Part shown: positions 1 through 13,600 of the stretch, one piece after another
Position numbering within the stretch: position 1 is the stretch's first letter
How the letters are laid out: each line of letters begins with the position of its first letter
NCBI GenBank assembly: GCA_039707465.1
Contig: CM077646.1
Coordinates: forward strand, 83,290,715-83,354,714
Length of the DNA stretch: 64,000 bases
From: Rhabdophis nuchalis
Lineage: Eukaryota; Chordata; Lepidosauria; Squamata; Natricidae
Direction of reading: 5' to 3'
The notes under the pieces: generated by a model
What the model was told of the DNA's origin: nothing
Databases searched by the model: none
The model's input: only the letters and a program-made list of their open reading frames with translations
Position numbers and translations under genes: made by a program

Positions 1-241
1 AGATCTTCCTCATGCAATTCATTCCCTTCTACAACAATTGTGCCTAATTTATTTAAACAGGAGAATTCTGTATTGTAGGTTATAACATGATCAATTATTA
101 AATAATCTTTAATTTTCTCTTTCATTTGAAAGATAAACGTACGTATCAATATGACTTTGCATTTATCCCTTTAATAAATTGTTCATTTCTTCCATCCAAA
201 TACTTTGGTTTATTTAGCATTAGACAGGTATCATTCAGGAA

Positions 242-600
242 ACAGGTAGTCCTTGAGATATGATGATGCTAATGGAGGCTGCCGGTTACGGTTTATGTCG
301 TGACTGTTGTAAAATGTGTCAATCAAGGGCCTGACCAACTTGGCTTTTTTGCAGTGGTTGTTAAGCAAAAGAGACAGTTGTAAAATCGTAGCAGTCATAA
401 AGTGAACAAGGTGGTTGTAAAGTGAACACTGCAGTCATTAAGCAAACTATGGGTACAATTCTGCCAAAAACCACAAGTAAGTGCCAAGTTTTGGCACAGT
501 TTACAATGTGGTCATATGACTGCAGGATATTGCAAGCGCTATAAATGAGGCCATATTGCAGATCATTTGAAGTCCAGTCATATGACCACAGAGGAGGTTG
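242..600 (+). repeat. diverged squamate repeat (GTAGTCCT / TTGTTAAGC type)
   Basis: Starts CAGGTAGTCCTTGAGATATG and carries repeated 'gttgttaag', 'gttgtaaa' and 'cagtcattaag' phrases. These resemble the better preserved copies at 3415-3805 and 63665-64000. Old copy, boundaries approximate. Confidence 0.5.
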
Positions 601-689
601 GACTGTTAGAATTTCAGATTCAAGTTCTAAGTATCAAGGACCGCCTGTACTGGAAAATTAATAACATTAATGTTAAAATCCATAACAGT

Positions 690-1165
690 AGGTTTATGTT
701 TGTTGTATGAATGGTTGCAGGAACTGGGTATATCTAGTTTAATGAAAAAAAGGACTTGCATGATAGCAGTATTCCATTATCTAAGGAGCTACCACAGAGA
801 AGAGGAGGTCAACCTGTATCCAAAGGCAGGACAAGAAGCAAGCGTGAAAACTAAAGAAGGAAAGAACAAAGGAGCAATTTCCTGACAGTTAGAACAAATA
901 GAGGAACGATCAGCTGCCAGAAATTGTGGGTGCTCCAACATTGGAGGTTTTTAAGAAGAGATTGGACAACTGTTTGTCTGAAATGGCATAGAATTTCCTG
1001 TTTGAGCAGGGAGTTGGACTGACTAGAAGACCTCCAAGGCCCTGAGACCTTGAGATCCAAGGAAAAGATCCTATGGTTTTTGGTATCCTGGATGCTAAAA
1101 TATACATTTGCATAGCCTTTCCAGCCTGATGCCTTACATTAGACAATTCCTGCTATATTTATTAT
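690..1165 (+). repeat. CR1-type LINE 3' end, diverged
   Basis: Follows the order of the better copies at 40518 and 47788: GCATGATAGCAGTATTCCATT, then 'tttcctgacagttagaac', 'gaggtttttaagaagag', 'gtttgtctgaaatggcat', and the CR1 tail 'ggactgactagaagacctcc'. It encodes the degraded C-terminal end of CR1 ORF2. Lies in the partial left-most intron. Confidence 0.75.
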
Positions 1166-2031
1166 ATTTTATAGACAAAGAGAAAGGCCAATAGGGTCTC
1201 AGAAGGTAGGCATCCTCCAAAATATTCTTAAGTTTAGATAATGAACCTCAACATCCAGAGAGACAAGAGAAAATGTTGTCTCTACATGCTACCTTTGAGG
1301 GTGATAATGTTAACTTGAACTGAAAATTAGAATTCAGTGTATAAGGCAAGACCAAAGAAGCTATAATGTTTAATAAATGCTATCTCTAGCACTTTGTTTT
1401 TTAGTTTAAAGCAAAATATTACCAGTTTTTAACTGTAAGATATTATTTTCCTTGGCAAAATTCATAGAAATAAAAGAAAGGTGACTATAAATAATGGAAA
1501 TGAAAAACTATAAAGTACTAGAAGGGACAGGATATGTAGTTAAGAGGAATTGAGTTTAATTAACTATGTCAAGCCCTGAAAGTGTGCGGCCTATAAAATA
1601 AAGTTGTAAAACATTCTTATAAAAATACAAAAAACAATACAAAAAGCTAATTCTACTCTGTCAATTTAAATAATCCCCTAACATTTTTTAGGTTTCAATG
1701 ATTACTTTAACTGTTTCCTGGTTTGCAATTATTTTCCAATACATTTATAGTTATAAATATTTTATATTTATTTATTTAAGACTTTTGGAGGCTGATTGAC
1801 TCCAGAATGACTTTGGATGGGTTACAAACACATTCCTTGTAACATAAAATACAAATGACAGGGGCTTTACAAGTGTCCCACTTCAAGGAGAGCAGCTAAG
1901 TTGTTACATAGAAAGGAATACTGTAGCTTTTAAATACCCCCAATCTATTATAATATATTCCAGAAGCTAAATGGGTTGGTTTGCAATTCAAGAATGCTAC
2001 AGTTTTATAACAATGCTGAATGGTCACCAAC
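1166..2031. other. intronic sequence, nothing recognised
   Basis: AT-rich, no long frame and no repeat that I can name. It belongs to the partial intron downstream of exon 26. Confidence 0.5.
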
Positions 2032-2206
2032 CTGTCTTCTGAAATTCTTCCAACAGCTCACTTGGCAATTCTTTGATAGCAGCCATTGCAGATTTAAAGG
2101 CACCTTTAAGTCGCTTCCCAAGCACCATATGATCAGGTTCTGCTCTCAAACGGATTCCATACTTATCTTTATCAGTCGATAAAGTCACTTTGCGGACATT
2201 AAGTTC
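2032..2206 (-). CDS. IARS1: IARS1 exon 26 (residues 874-931), last exon in window
   Basis: Encodes [40 protein letters not shown] and [18 protein letters not shown]. Acceptor AAG ends at 2207, donor GTTGGT from 2031. It ends with one base of the next codon; the remaining exons lie left of position 1. Confidence 0.97.
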
Positions 2207-4270
2207 CTTCATATTTAAGAACATACACATATCCCCCGCAAGGAAATAAAAAGAACAAAGAAGAATATGTTGTGATTTTGAAACTGCAACAAATGTTGTA
2301 CAGAAAAGACAAGAGAAGAATATTAAACAACTGTTTGTGCATAATTCTAACCCTGTGTGGTTATATTTAATAAAAAAATATTGAATCAACCTATTCAATA
2401 TAAGAAAAACTTTTAGCAAAAGATTAACCAAACATTCTGATGTATATCTATTTCCAGTTAACTCTGGAATTAAACTTTGCTTGTACTAGACATCTATTAG
2501 AGTAGGTCGCCCTTTTTCAGGTAATACAGTCTTTAATCACTTTGGAAAGGCAATGATCATGTAGAAAGTAATTAGTGCCTTAATAACTAAGTTTTCTACA
2601 ACTAAACTGTAATCAAATATATATGTTTATATAAAGTACAATATTATAATATGAGGTAATTTAATTCAGCCTAGTGAAACTGATTTGATACCACTATTTC
2701 TGACAAATGGAGCTGTCTGTTAAATATACTGCATTTCCTATTTTACATCCCAAAGTTGTTCTAGTATACTTATGCTAAAATACTGCTGCTGTTAGGAGAT
2801 AACAGATTAACAGAGTTGGAAGGGACCTTTGAGGTCATCTAGTCCAACCCCCTGCCCAAGCAGGAGATCCTACATCTGCCTCTATCTAGGATTGAACTCA
2901 CAACCTCCTGATTGGGAGGCAAGAGCTCTACCTCTAGGCCACAGCAGCAGGTGACCCTCTGTTTGGCCAAGCAAATGTATAAACAATATTATAAAGAGTA
3001 TCTATAACTTTAATGACCTTTAAGAATCTAATACACAAAGCCACAGAGGGTCACTCTGCCTGGTGGACTACATTCAAATTTCTTAAGCAAATAAAAATCC
3101 CAGTTGGCTTATTTTCCAAAGCAGAACATCAGTTTATAAGCAGATGTTTGAAACAATGCTTTCAACACAAAGTATTTTTTGCTGTTTCCATTTATTTCTC
3201 GGGTAGAAAACTCCACACATTGGGTTTTACTTCATTTATAGTTTAATCAATTGTGAAAGCAAATGGGACTGAATGAATGAAAAGCATGTCAATGGGCAAC
3301 AATAAATAGTTTATTTTATATTCCCATCAGACTTATTCCAAAGGAATATACATATTATAGTTTAGATTCCCAAGAGAAACTCAGACTATCCACTGCAATC
3401 TTCCTTTAATTACATGTAGTCCTCAACTTACGACCACAATTGAGCCCAAAATTTATGTTGCTAAGTGAGAAATTTGTTAAGTGAGTTTTGCCCCATTTTA
3501 TGACTTTTTTGCCACAGCTGTTAAATGAACCAGTGCAGTTGCTAAATTATTAACATGGTTGTAAGTGAATCTGTCTTGCCTACTGACTTTGCTTGTCAGA
3601 AGTCACAAAAGGGGATCACAAGACCCCAGGACACTACAACCATCATAAATATGAACCAGTTACCAAGCATCCTAATGTAAATCACATGACCATGGGGAAG
3701 CTGGGTCATTAGTGTGAAAAATGGTCATGTCACTTTTTTTCCAGTGCCATTGTAATTCTGAACGGTCACTAAGCGAAGTGTTGTTGTGAGAACTGTTTTG
3801 TGCATATATATATATGTAGATTTTGGTTTATTCGGGTCTTTTCCCGTGTAAAATTAAAGGTGTTTTTGCAACATTTCGATGGGATCACCCCCATCATCAT
3901 CAGGCTTTGGCCTTGGCTATATGTTAGTTTTATGAGCTGATCAATAAATTAAATTAGAAGAGACCAGGATAGATCTATTTCGAGCTTATCAGCTCTCATC
4001 AGCTGGCCATACCCCTTACTGGGATTCGAACCGGGGCTATGTTGCATGCAAGGCGAGGAACCTCACACTTAAGCCAAACCAGTTCCCCTATTACATCAGC
4101 TTAGACAGGGTATATTAGTATAGGTAATTCACAACAACCTGTTATTATTAGGCCCCAATTAAAGGGAGGAGACATACTGTTTCCCTTACTGCTCATCGGC
4201 TCATCGCTAGAGACCATCCAAACAGCAAGCCAAGAATATACATACATACATACATACATACATACATACA

Positions 4271-4305
<35 letters not shown>

Positions 4306-4617
4306 GTTTTCGTAGATTTTCACGGGTGTAGGTATGCTGGCATTGCTGGCTTCGGGGATTTTCCCGTGTATAACAGACAGAAGCCTGCCTGATAATGACA
4401 AGTGAGATCTTGTCGAAACGTTGCAATAATATTTCTATGCCTTATACATGGGAAAATCCCCGAAGCCAGCAATGCCAGCATATATATATTAGATTTTTAA
4501 GGGCTGAAAATAAAGAGACCTGGATGATCTCTAGGTTGAGTCGAAGGGCAGAGAGGGATGACGTTAAGTCTCCTCCCCTTAAAGGGACCTTGAACAGGAG
4601 CTGTGAAAATATTCTCT

Positions 4618-4672
<55 letters not shown>

Positions 4673-7600
4673 GTCTCTTGTGATGAGCCGAAAGACAGAA
4701 AAGAAAAGCAGCTTGCTTCCTCCCTTAATTGGGGCTTACCAGGGTATTGTGACACAAGTATATACTTATTCCCCTGACTCAGCTGATCAGGAGGAGAACC
4801 TGGTGGCTTAGTGGCTAAAACATCTGCCTAACATGTAATACAGCCCCGGTTCAAATCCCAGTAACTATGGGATTTGGCTAGCTGATGAGAACTAAATAGT
4901 TTGAAATAAATCTATACCAGTCTCCCTTGTTTATTTATTTATCAGCATAAATGTAAACATATATATTTCAACTGTTGTCACTACATATATAAAAAACGAA
5001 AGAAAATGTCCTAAAATGAAAAGACATAAAGAATATGAAAGTATTGTTTGAAAAATAAAACGCAACAGCACATGTAGCTAATCTGTCCCCTTTAAATTTC
5101 TGTAGAACTTCTGAAATCTACATTACATTGAAAAGTTCTGATACAATATTCATGATCTGTATTTATACATTGCAGGAACATGCATGCTTCAAAAATAATT
5201 TGGAGAAGTGATTGAAACACTGCCTAAGCCCAGTACATCACTTCGTTAGGACAGTGTCTGTTTAGCTTTCTAAGCAAGCCAGGAAAAAGGAGCGGCTTCT
5301 ATTAAGAGGGCACTCATTGGCATGGATGCTTGCAACTCCTGCAGTAGTGTGGGGATAAAAGAGGCTCCTTTAATGAAAACCAGAAAGGTCTTTTGCTCAG
5401 GCAATCCCCAGAGAACTAGTTCAAATAATTTCCAATGCATGCACAAGTCTCTTAAATCTTGTAGCAGAAGAGTCAAAATAGGCTGTCGCAGCCAAAAATC
5501 AAAAGGAAACTGGAAGCCCTTTTTCATTTGCCTCTTATTTACATTTGTTAGTCTGAAATGGTACTATCAGAGTCCCTTTAATAAATAGGTAATTCTGGGG
5601 AAAAAAGTGAGGTCAAATATCTGTGTCCTTATCATGCATGATATATATCAACCTCAGAATTTATTTTAACTTGATAACTTAAACCTTAAATACTCTCCTA
5701 TTGGACTCCTATATAGGTAACAGCTATAGCTTGCTAAACTGCTAATTATTACAAGATAATCTTTTTCACAATATACACATAAAATCCATACTTCACACAC
5801 TTTTTCCACACAAATATGTGTAGCTTTGGATCATTTTCTTAATAAATAAATGAACAAGGACAATGTTGGTGACTCATTTCTTTAATTAAGTGCTTTTTAT
5901 TTTGTTTAGGGCTTGTGTGAAAACAGATCACATTTTAGGTCATACTATGGAAAAATATTGAACGCCCTGAGTCCGTTTGGAGAAGGGCGGGGTATAAATT
6001 TAATAATAAATTTAATAAAATAAATAAAATTCAAAAGGATTCAAAAACTTTTAAGCCCCACTGATACTGCCTATTCCTTAGAGCTGTGATGGTGAGGGTG
6101 GCACGTCGAGCCATATTTCTGAACTTCTGATTGGCCCGTTGTGCCTGTTTTTTGCCCTCCCCAGGCTCCGGAGGCTTTCTTCAAGCCTGGGGAGGGCAAA
6201 AACAGCCTCCCCCAGCAGAAGGCAGGAACGGAACATTTCCAAACTTCCGGTCAGCCTGTTGGGTCAGTTGTTCTCCCTCCCCAGGCTCAGGGGCTTTCCT
6301 GAAGCCTGGGAAGGACAAAAAACAGGCACAACGAACCAACTGGAATTTCTGAAATGATCCATTTACGCCTTCTGGAGGTCCTCCGCGGGGCGGAAGAGGC
6401 TGTTTTCGCCCACCCCAAGCTTCAGGAAAGCCTCTGGAGCCAAGGGAGGATGAAAATCCTTTTTAAAAAATCCACACTGGGGGTTGCACACGTACGCGTG
6501 GAAGGGCACACATGTGCGGGGGGGTGCATTTGCAGGCGGGTGGGGCACATTCAATTGTGAGTCTGAGTAACACACGTGCGCACAATTTTGTCATGCCTTT
6601 AGAAAAGGGTTAGCCATCACTGCCTTAGAACATCTCCAGCAATTGCATAGTATTAAAATTCAATATAATTCAAAATAATAATCATAATTTATTTGCTAAT
6701 ACCATCTCAAATGTTACTATGCATAGGAATGTTATTATCATGGACCTAGTGCTAGTAATATCAGTGTATATATGGTTTTTTGGGGGGGAGGAATACTTTA
6801 AGTGATATAATTGAAAAAGCCCTCTTTCTGATCAATTCCAAATTAAGAACTACAACATATGGCATAATCATCAGGGCTTTTGATGAAGATCAGAATAGTC
6901 TGACTGATTTATTTGGGAAAAGAAGTTATCTCAGGTATTGTTGTTTTAAATATTTAGGGCTTCACAGATTAATACCAGAATCTTAAACTTGGACAAAAAC
7001 GTAGCAGCCACTTTCAACAATACTGTTACCAACAAGGGCTCTTCCCATGAAACACATTATTGTATTATTTCTTGAAATAGAATTATTTTTAATTCATTAT
7101 CTTTGGAGAAGAAAATTCTAAGTTAGGTTCATGTTATAGATTTCTAGTCAACACTGGTAATTGCTCCTCGGTCAAGATTTGACATTCTCCTTCTGTTTTC
7201 AACCATCTATTTTAATCTAAACAAAGTCAGGTTACAGTTGATTAGGATATATTCTTCCTTTTGATCCAGCAAACCTTTCAACAGATTTGTCATTTTGGAC
7301 ATGCTATATAGATTTAGACAATTCTTTAATTATCATGAACCTATTTAAAGCAGGACTACTAGCATCATGTGCAATATGGACAAAGCATTTAACAGTCAGT
7401 GAATAACTACAATAATATCATTGCTATTTTTGCATGTGAACTATCATTATCACCGTCTGTGCTTTTTGATTGGGCTAATTTGAACAGAAATGAGAGAGTT
7501 TTTAATATACTTGTTCATCTTACCTCAAGAATATACTTTTCCAAGGACTTGATATCTTCCAGTGCTTGAGAATCCTGATGGATGATCACCACTTCTTTCA

Positions 7601-10600
7601 ATGGATACTAAAATCAAATTCAAGAACTTTAGTCCCAGAAAAGAAAATTGAGCAGCATTGCAAAATGCCATGTTGTCTATTTAATGTCTATATCAGGGGT
7701 CTGCAAAGTTGGCTCTTTTAAGACAGGTGGACTTCAACTCCCAGAGTTCCCCAGCCAGCATAGCTGGCTGGGAAACTCTGGGAGTTGAAGTCCACCAGTC
7801 TTAAAAGAGCCAACTTTGCAGACCCCTGGTCTATACAATCCTCTTTCTGGAGTTCATTGATTTACTTCTGAAAATGGAAAACATCTTACCTTTACTGGAA
7901 TGGTTTTCCTATCTCTGATTACACGTCCCAGCTCAATAACAGACTGCATCCGAGAAACAGCGCTTTCTATGTTTTTGTCGATCAGGTCTTCCCTAGATTG
8001 AAAGAGCAAACAATTTTTTATCTCAATGTATGCTGAGTTCAAGAAACCAAGAACACATAGGATTAAAATAGTGCAAACAAACTGAAAAAATAATATGAAA
8101 AAAAGATCAGACATTAAAGCAATAGAACAAAACCACCAAATATAAGACCATTCATTTTCCAAGTATATACATACATCACATAATTGCTAAAAATTGGACA
8201 TATTCCTCATTCAAATAGCACAGAAAAAAATAACCAATTTGTTACAAATGTAAAACAAAGATTTACATGCTCAGGACCAAGGACCAAGACTTTACAACCA
8301 AGTTATTATTAAATGTGGAGAGGAAGAGAAATGGGATATACAGTGGTACCTCGGACCACGAACGCCTCTCATCACGTCCAATTCGCTTCACGACCAAAAA
8401 TTTCCCAAAAAACGTGCCCCGGTTCACGAACACCGTTTCGCTGCACGAACGGAAAAGTTCGTAAAAAATGCTCCGCTGCACGAACTCTGCCTCACTTCAC
8501 GAACTCCGCCTCGCATCACGAACTCCGTCCTCGCATCACGAACGGAAAAGTTCGTAAAAATGCCCGGATTCACAACCTCCGTTTCGCTTCACGAACCGGA
8601 GCCGCGGACATTTTAAAAACAAGGTCAGAACGGATTAACTGGATTTACATTGAACCCTATGGGAAACTGTGCCTCGCATCACAACCAAAAAACAAGGTCG
8701 GAACGGATTAATCGGATTTACATTGAACCCTATGGGAAATTGTGCCTCGCATCACAACCAAATCGGATCGCGACCAGAGTCATTTCACGAATTAAGTTCG
8801 TGATCCGAGGTACCACTGTATATCCTATTATTATCATAAACTCTAGAGGAGGGAGGACTCTTGGTTTATTACAAATTTTCTATTGAATACAAGTCAAAGG
8901 AAGTCAATATACAGTACTTTTTAATTATTTTCACAAATGGTAATATTAGGCATCATTAATTAAAAAAATAAGACAACTAAACTCTATAAGTAACCATAGA
9001 GCTTTCTAATACACACATAATAATATTTCAAATGCATTTGAACAAGCTACACAGCACAAGCTACATGCGGTGTGGCAGCCATCACCATATTTTTACAATT
9101 TAAAAATTCATAACACTGAAAGAAAAGGTTTTTCTTCTCAATAATATCTTTTTATATCTTGAGAAATTCCTTTAATAGCCTTCATTACAGACTCAAATGT
9201 GCAAAACAAATAGCACAAGCAAGAATGAGACACACCCAAAACAAACAAATACTTTTTGCCAACCATATCAATGACACAAGCATCACAGTTTCAGGCAATA
9301 TTTCTAAATAGCTTAACTTGAAACAGCTAACATCCTGCAACAACACCTTTAACATCATCCAACAAAAACTTCTGTCTACCCCAGATCCTTGGGCTTGATG
9401 GGTGAATAAAAATGTCAAATAAAGTCTATATATCTGGACCAAACATAATAATGTTTGGCCATTGATATAGTTCAGCCTCACCTTTCAAGGCTGCTGGTTT
9501 TGCTGGTTGACTTCTATACAGGTCCTAAAGGGCAACTACTATAGCTAGAAGAATGAATAAGCCAAGCTCTCACTGTAAACGTTTCCACCTTCTCTAAATT
9601 GATGCTTTGAGCCTTAAGAAAGTCCTTACTTTCTTTAACATATCCCCACAACATAGGCACTATCTCCATTATAGTCATCAGGACTGGATATGCAATATGT
9701 AATCAATAAAAGGTTGATTAGTTTTAACATATTTATTTGGCCATGACTACATAACTGCAATATATCTTCTATAATTTACCATACTTGATTATTTATTAAT
9801 GGAAACTCTGTTCTGCCAATCAGAAGGTATTGTCGATAATTTACGTACTATACATAAAAATGTAATAAAGCATCTACCGGTGAGCTTTAAAAATAATTAA
9901 TTAACCCACATCGCCTGTTACTCAATCTGTTAGCACTAGGCTGCACAGCTGATACAGGAAATACCAAAAGTAAAAACTAAATCAATTCAATCCCAAAATC
10001 TGGGCTGCCTATATTATTACTACAACGGTTAAGCTAGTGTCTTTAGCAATGATCTATTTCAAAAGAATTAAAAGGCCTCAAAGTTTTTTTCAGGTTATCA
10101 ATGACACACGCACAGAATTCCAACAGTACAGAATAAATGCAAGTTAAACACTAAACTAAACTGGTAATTACACAATTGCTCACCTAACTTGAGGAAGCAT
10201 GAGGTAGTGAATACTATCAGTATTCTTCTCCTGAACACAAGCAGGATGAATAAGAGCCTTCAAATTCTGGTACATTAGTTCGGTAATAAACGGAGTATAA
10301 GGTGCCTGAAATGACAATATGTTCTTAACTCATATTATGCTGCATATTCTAAATTCTTGATTGATTATAAATTTTATTGAGAAGGTTATTGAATCTCATC
10401 TACGTCATTTCTACACTGAATGCTAACAGAATTTACACAATGAAAAGACAATTGTGCCAGCAATCAAAATTGTACTTTATTCATCTGTTTTCCCTCTATC
10501 AGAAACTGTAAGACAGATGGAGCTCTATTACATTATCTTTTTTCCATCCAATGGCTGGACTCCAAGTTTCAGTATAACATAAATCAATCTAATGAACAAC

Positions 10601-13600
10601 ATGGGAACACAAAATGTTATAGCTCATCTGATAGCACCTGGTTCTCTATAACTGCTCTATGAGCAATCATCCTGAGAAATCAGTAAGAACAGGATGTACA
10701 TTTATTCTATTTTGTACCAGCTAAGATATATTAGAAGAGGGCTGGTCCTCTAACTTCTAGTTTATGCTGGACAGCCACAATATTTCCTCCCGAGGCCTTA
10801 AATTGCCTAACGAGATGTCCAAGGCTACTCCACACTTACAGTTACTTATATACCGCTTCACAGTGTTTTACAGACCTCTCTAAGGGGTTTATAGAGTCAG
10901 CACATCACTCCCAACAATCTGGGTCCTCATTTTACCGACCTCAGAAGGATGGATGGAAGGCTGAGTCAATCTTGAGCTTGGTAAAATTCGATCTGCCAAA
11001 CTGCTGGCAGTCGGCAGTCAGCAGAAGTAGCCTGCAGTACTGCATTATAACCACTGCGCCACTGCGGCTTATACCATATAGTTACATTCCCACTAAAAGG
11101 GAAGAAAAAATAGCAGCAAAATCTTTCCCTCTCAGAAATCTTTTGCACAATCTTTTGCCGTTTCTCCTGTGGATATTAGAAGTACAAATGCAATTTGTTC
11201 TTGTTCTCCAGTGAGTTCTGACATAATTATTACTTTGCCTTTCCTGCCTTCCCTTTCTTTGCAATTTAGTTTCCTTTTAGCATAGCTTATTTAGATTGTA
11301 GTATAGAAGTTCTGCATTCGATTGTTACAAGTCATAGTGTTTAAATAAAACTCAATTTTGATAAAAAGCTACATTAATAACAAACTGTGAGTCAAATATG
11401 GCTGATGTGTAGTAAAGAATACTTCAAATGCAATTATTAGCTTTAGAATTATCTATATTGAATGTTGGTCTGACTACAAAGGGAAATTATTAGTAATGCT
11501 TTGGTCAGAAAGAGTGCAGTTTTTTTTTTTTAATGAAATTCTTTAAAAAAAATGAATTTGGTCATATAACTATACTCCACCAGAATAGCTTTGGCTACAA
11601 CATCCTTCTATCTAAGGCAGGGGTCTGCAAAGTCGGCTCTTTTAAGACTGGTGGACTTCAACTCCCAGAGTTCCCCAGCCAGCATAGCTGGCTGGGGAAT
11701 TCTGGGAGTTGAAGGCCACCAGTCTTAAAAGAGCCGACTTTGCAGACCCCTGATATAAGGTAATATTAGAATCAATGCAGATTGTAATATATTCTCACCA
11801 TAAGTCTGCACATGGAGTGGAGGACGCTAAATAAGGTTTCTAAGGCCATAATGCAGTCTTCTGTTCCACTCTCACCCTATCCATGTAGAGACAAAAGAGT
11901 AATTAGACATTTTTTATTTTTTATTTGTTCATATATTTTAAGCAAAATAGCAATCAGGTTTGAATAAAATATTAATTCCATCAAAAGAATCTATTTTTAA
12001 GACACTTGGATTTATTGTTTCTCTAAATAAACCAACATAAAAGCAACTCAAATTAATAAATGTCATGAATATATAAATTGGGGAAAAATTAATTTACCTT
12101 TAACCTCCTTCGATTCATTCTGACATACCAATTGGTTAGAATGTCTACAAATTTAACCAGTCGAGGAACTACTGTGTACAGTCTGTAGGCTAAGAATTAA
12201 AAGGGGGAAATGTGTAATAGTGTTGTTGTTTTTTCATTTCAGTCTCTTTTTCTCATACAATGATTTGGTTAATACTGCAACAATGTTGTGACAAAATAAT
12301 TAAAAAAGAGGAAGCAATTCTTTTAAAATTTAACTTTGCAAATCCACTACCAATCCCAGATTCAAACTTGCATTAACAATCATTGTTGATATGGTTATAA
12401 ACCCAAAGCTAATTTTTGCTTAAGATCAGTGACAGAAAAATAGCAATTAAATCTACACTGAACCAGAATATGGGGATTCATTTATAGGGCAGTTTCCATA
12501 AACGCAGCAGTCTCTGAGAAGATGGTCCCCTGAGTTTCTGCCAAATCCAAAGCATTTGCATTTTCTTTATTGCTGTCTATGTTGCAATGAAGGGATACTC
12601 ACAGATACACACACAGAGACTGGCAGACAGATCACTGTTAAGAGCTTTAATCAATAAGACTTTTCTGATTAAACAAATGGAAGAAATAATTATTTCAGCA
12701 GCAAATCACATTTTGGGATGGATTTCTACTTTCTGCTTATGACTGATATGATAAATATATGTGAAAGGTATTTATTTTAACAGTGTTGGCTATCTACTGG
12801 TCATATCTACTCAATCCATTAGAGCAGAGAGGCAGGGAATGCTGTGGGTTCCATCACCAAGAGAGATACACCTGGTGGGACTCAGAAGAAGGGCCTTCTC
12901 CATTGTGGCTTCCTCTCTCTCTGGAACATCATTCACCCAGAGATTAGAATAGCCCCCACACTAATACTCTCCTGGAAGGCACTGAAGACCGGGTTCTACC
13001 AGTGGGCCTGGGGAACCCAGAGTGGATGGAGCCCATTAAATGGCTCATGTGAGCTGATGGGGGGGGGGGGGGGGTTATTATATTAATTTATCTTATTCTT
13101 TTATTAGTTTTATTTTTTTTAACGTGGTTTCAAATTATGTAAGCCACCTTGAGTCGGGCAAAGAGGCGGCAATATAAATTTAATAATAATTTAATAAATA
13201 AATATTTTACCATTATATTTGTTCAGTTTCCACTGAACACACAAGGCAACTAACATTTAAAAATAAACATATTAAACAAAAGATAAAAGCAAAAACTTGA
13301 CCTATTAAAATGCGATGTTTTGAGGGGAAAGAGGGAAATGGCAGCAATGAAAATGAGGAATTTTTATACCAACATCTCCTTTCCTAACTCTCTGGACTAG
13401 ATGTACACAAAGGAAAACAACATTGAAGCTGCTAAACAGAACTGGGTTGTGTCCATTAAGGTAGCCAACGAGTTTTTAAAGAGCATACATAAAATATGTC
13501 AATACCTGGCAAAGTAACTCTCTACAACAGTGATAATTCCCCCCCCTCCAAAAAAACTGCACAAAAAGCCAATGAATTTCACTCAATATTCAACAAACCT

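Noticed and set aside
2024..2431. 135-codon minus-strand frame as a complete small gene
   Set aside because: Only the part matching exon 26 is conserved; the N-terminal part is translated intron.
4670..4700. TGATGAGCCGAAAG as another hammerhead core in the 5' domain of the ribozyme repeat
   Set aside because: C3 is replaced by G and there is no room for stem II; only the words resemble a core.
4101..4811. Met-Tyr-Val-Cys and Thr-His repeat frames
   Set aside because: Direct translations of (ATAC)n and (CA)n microsatellites.
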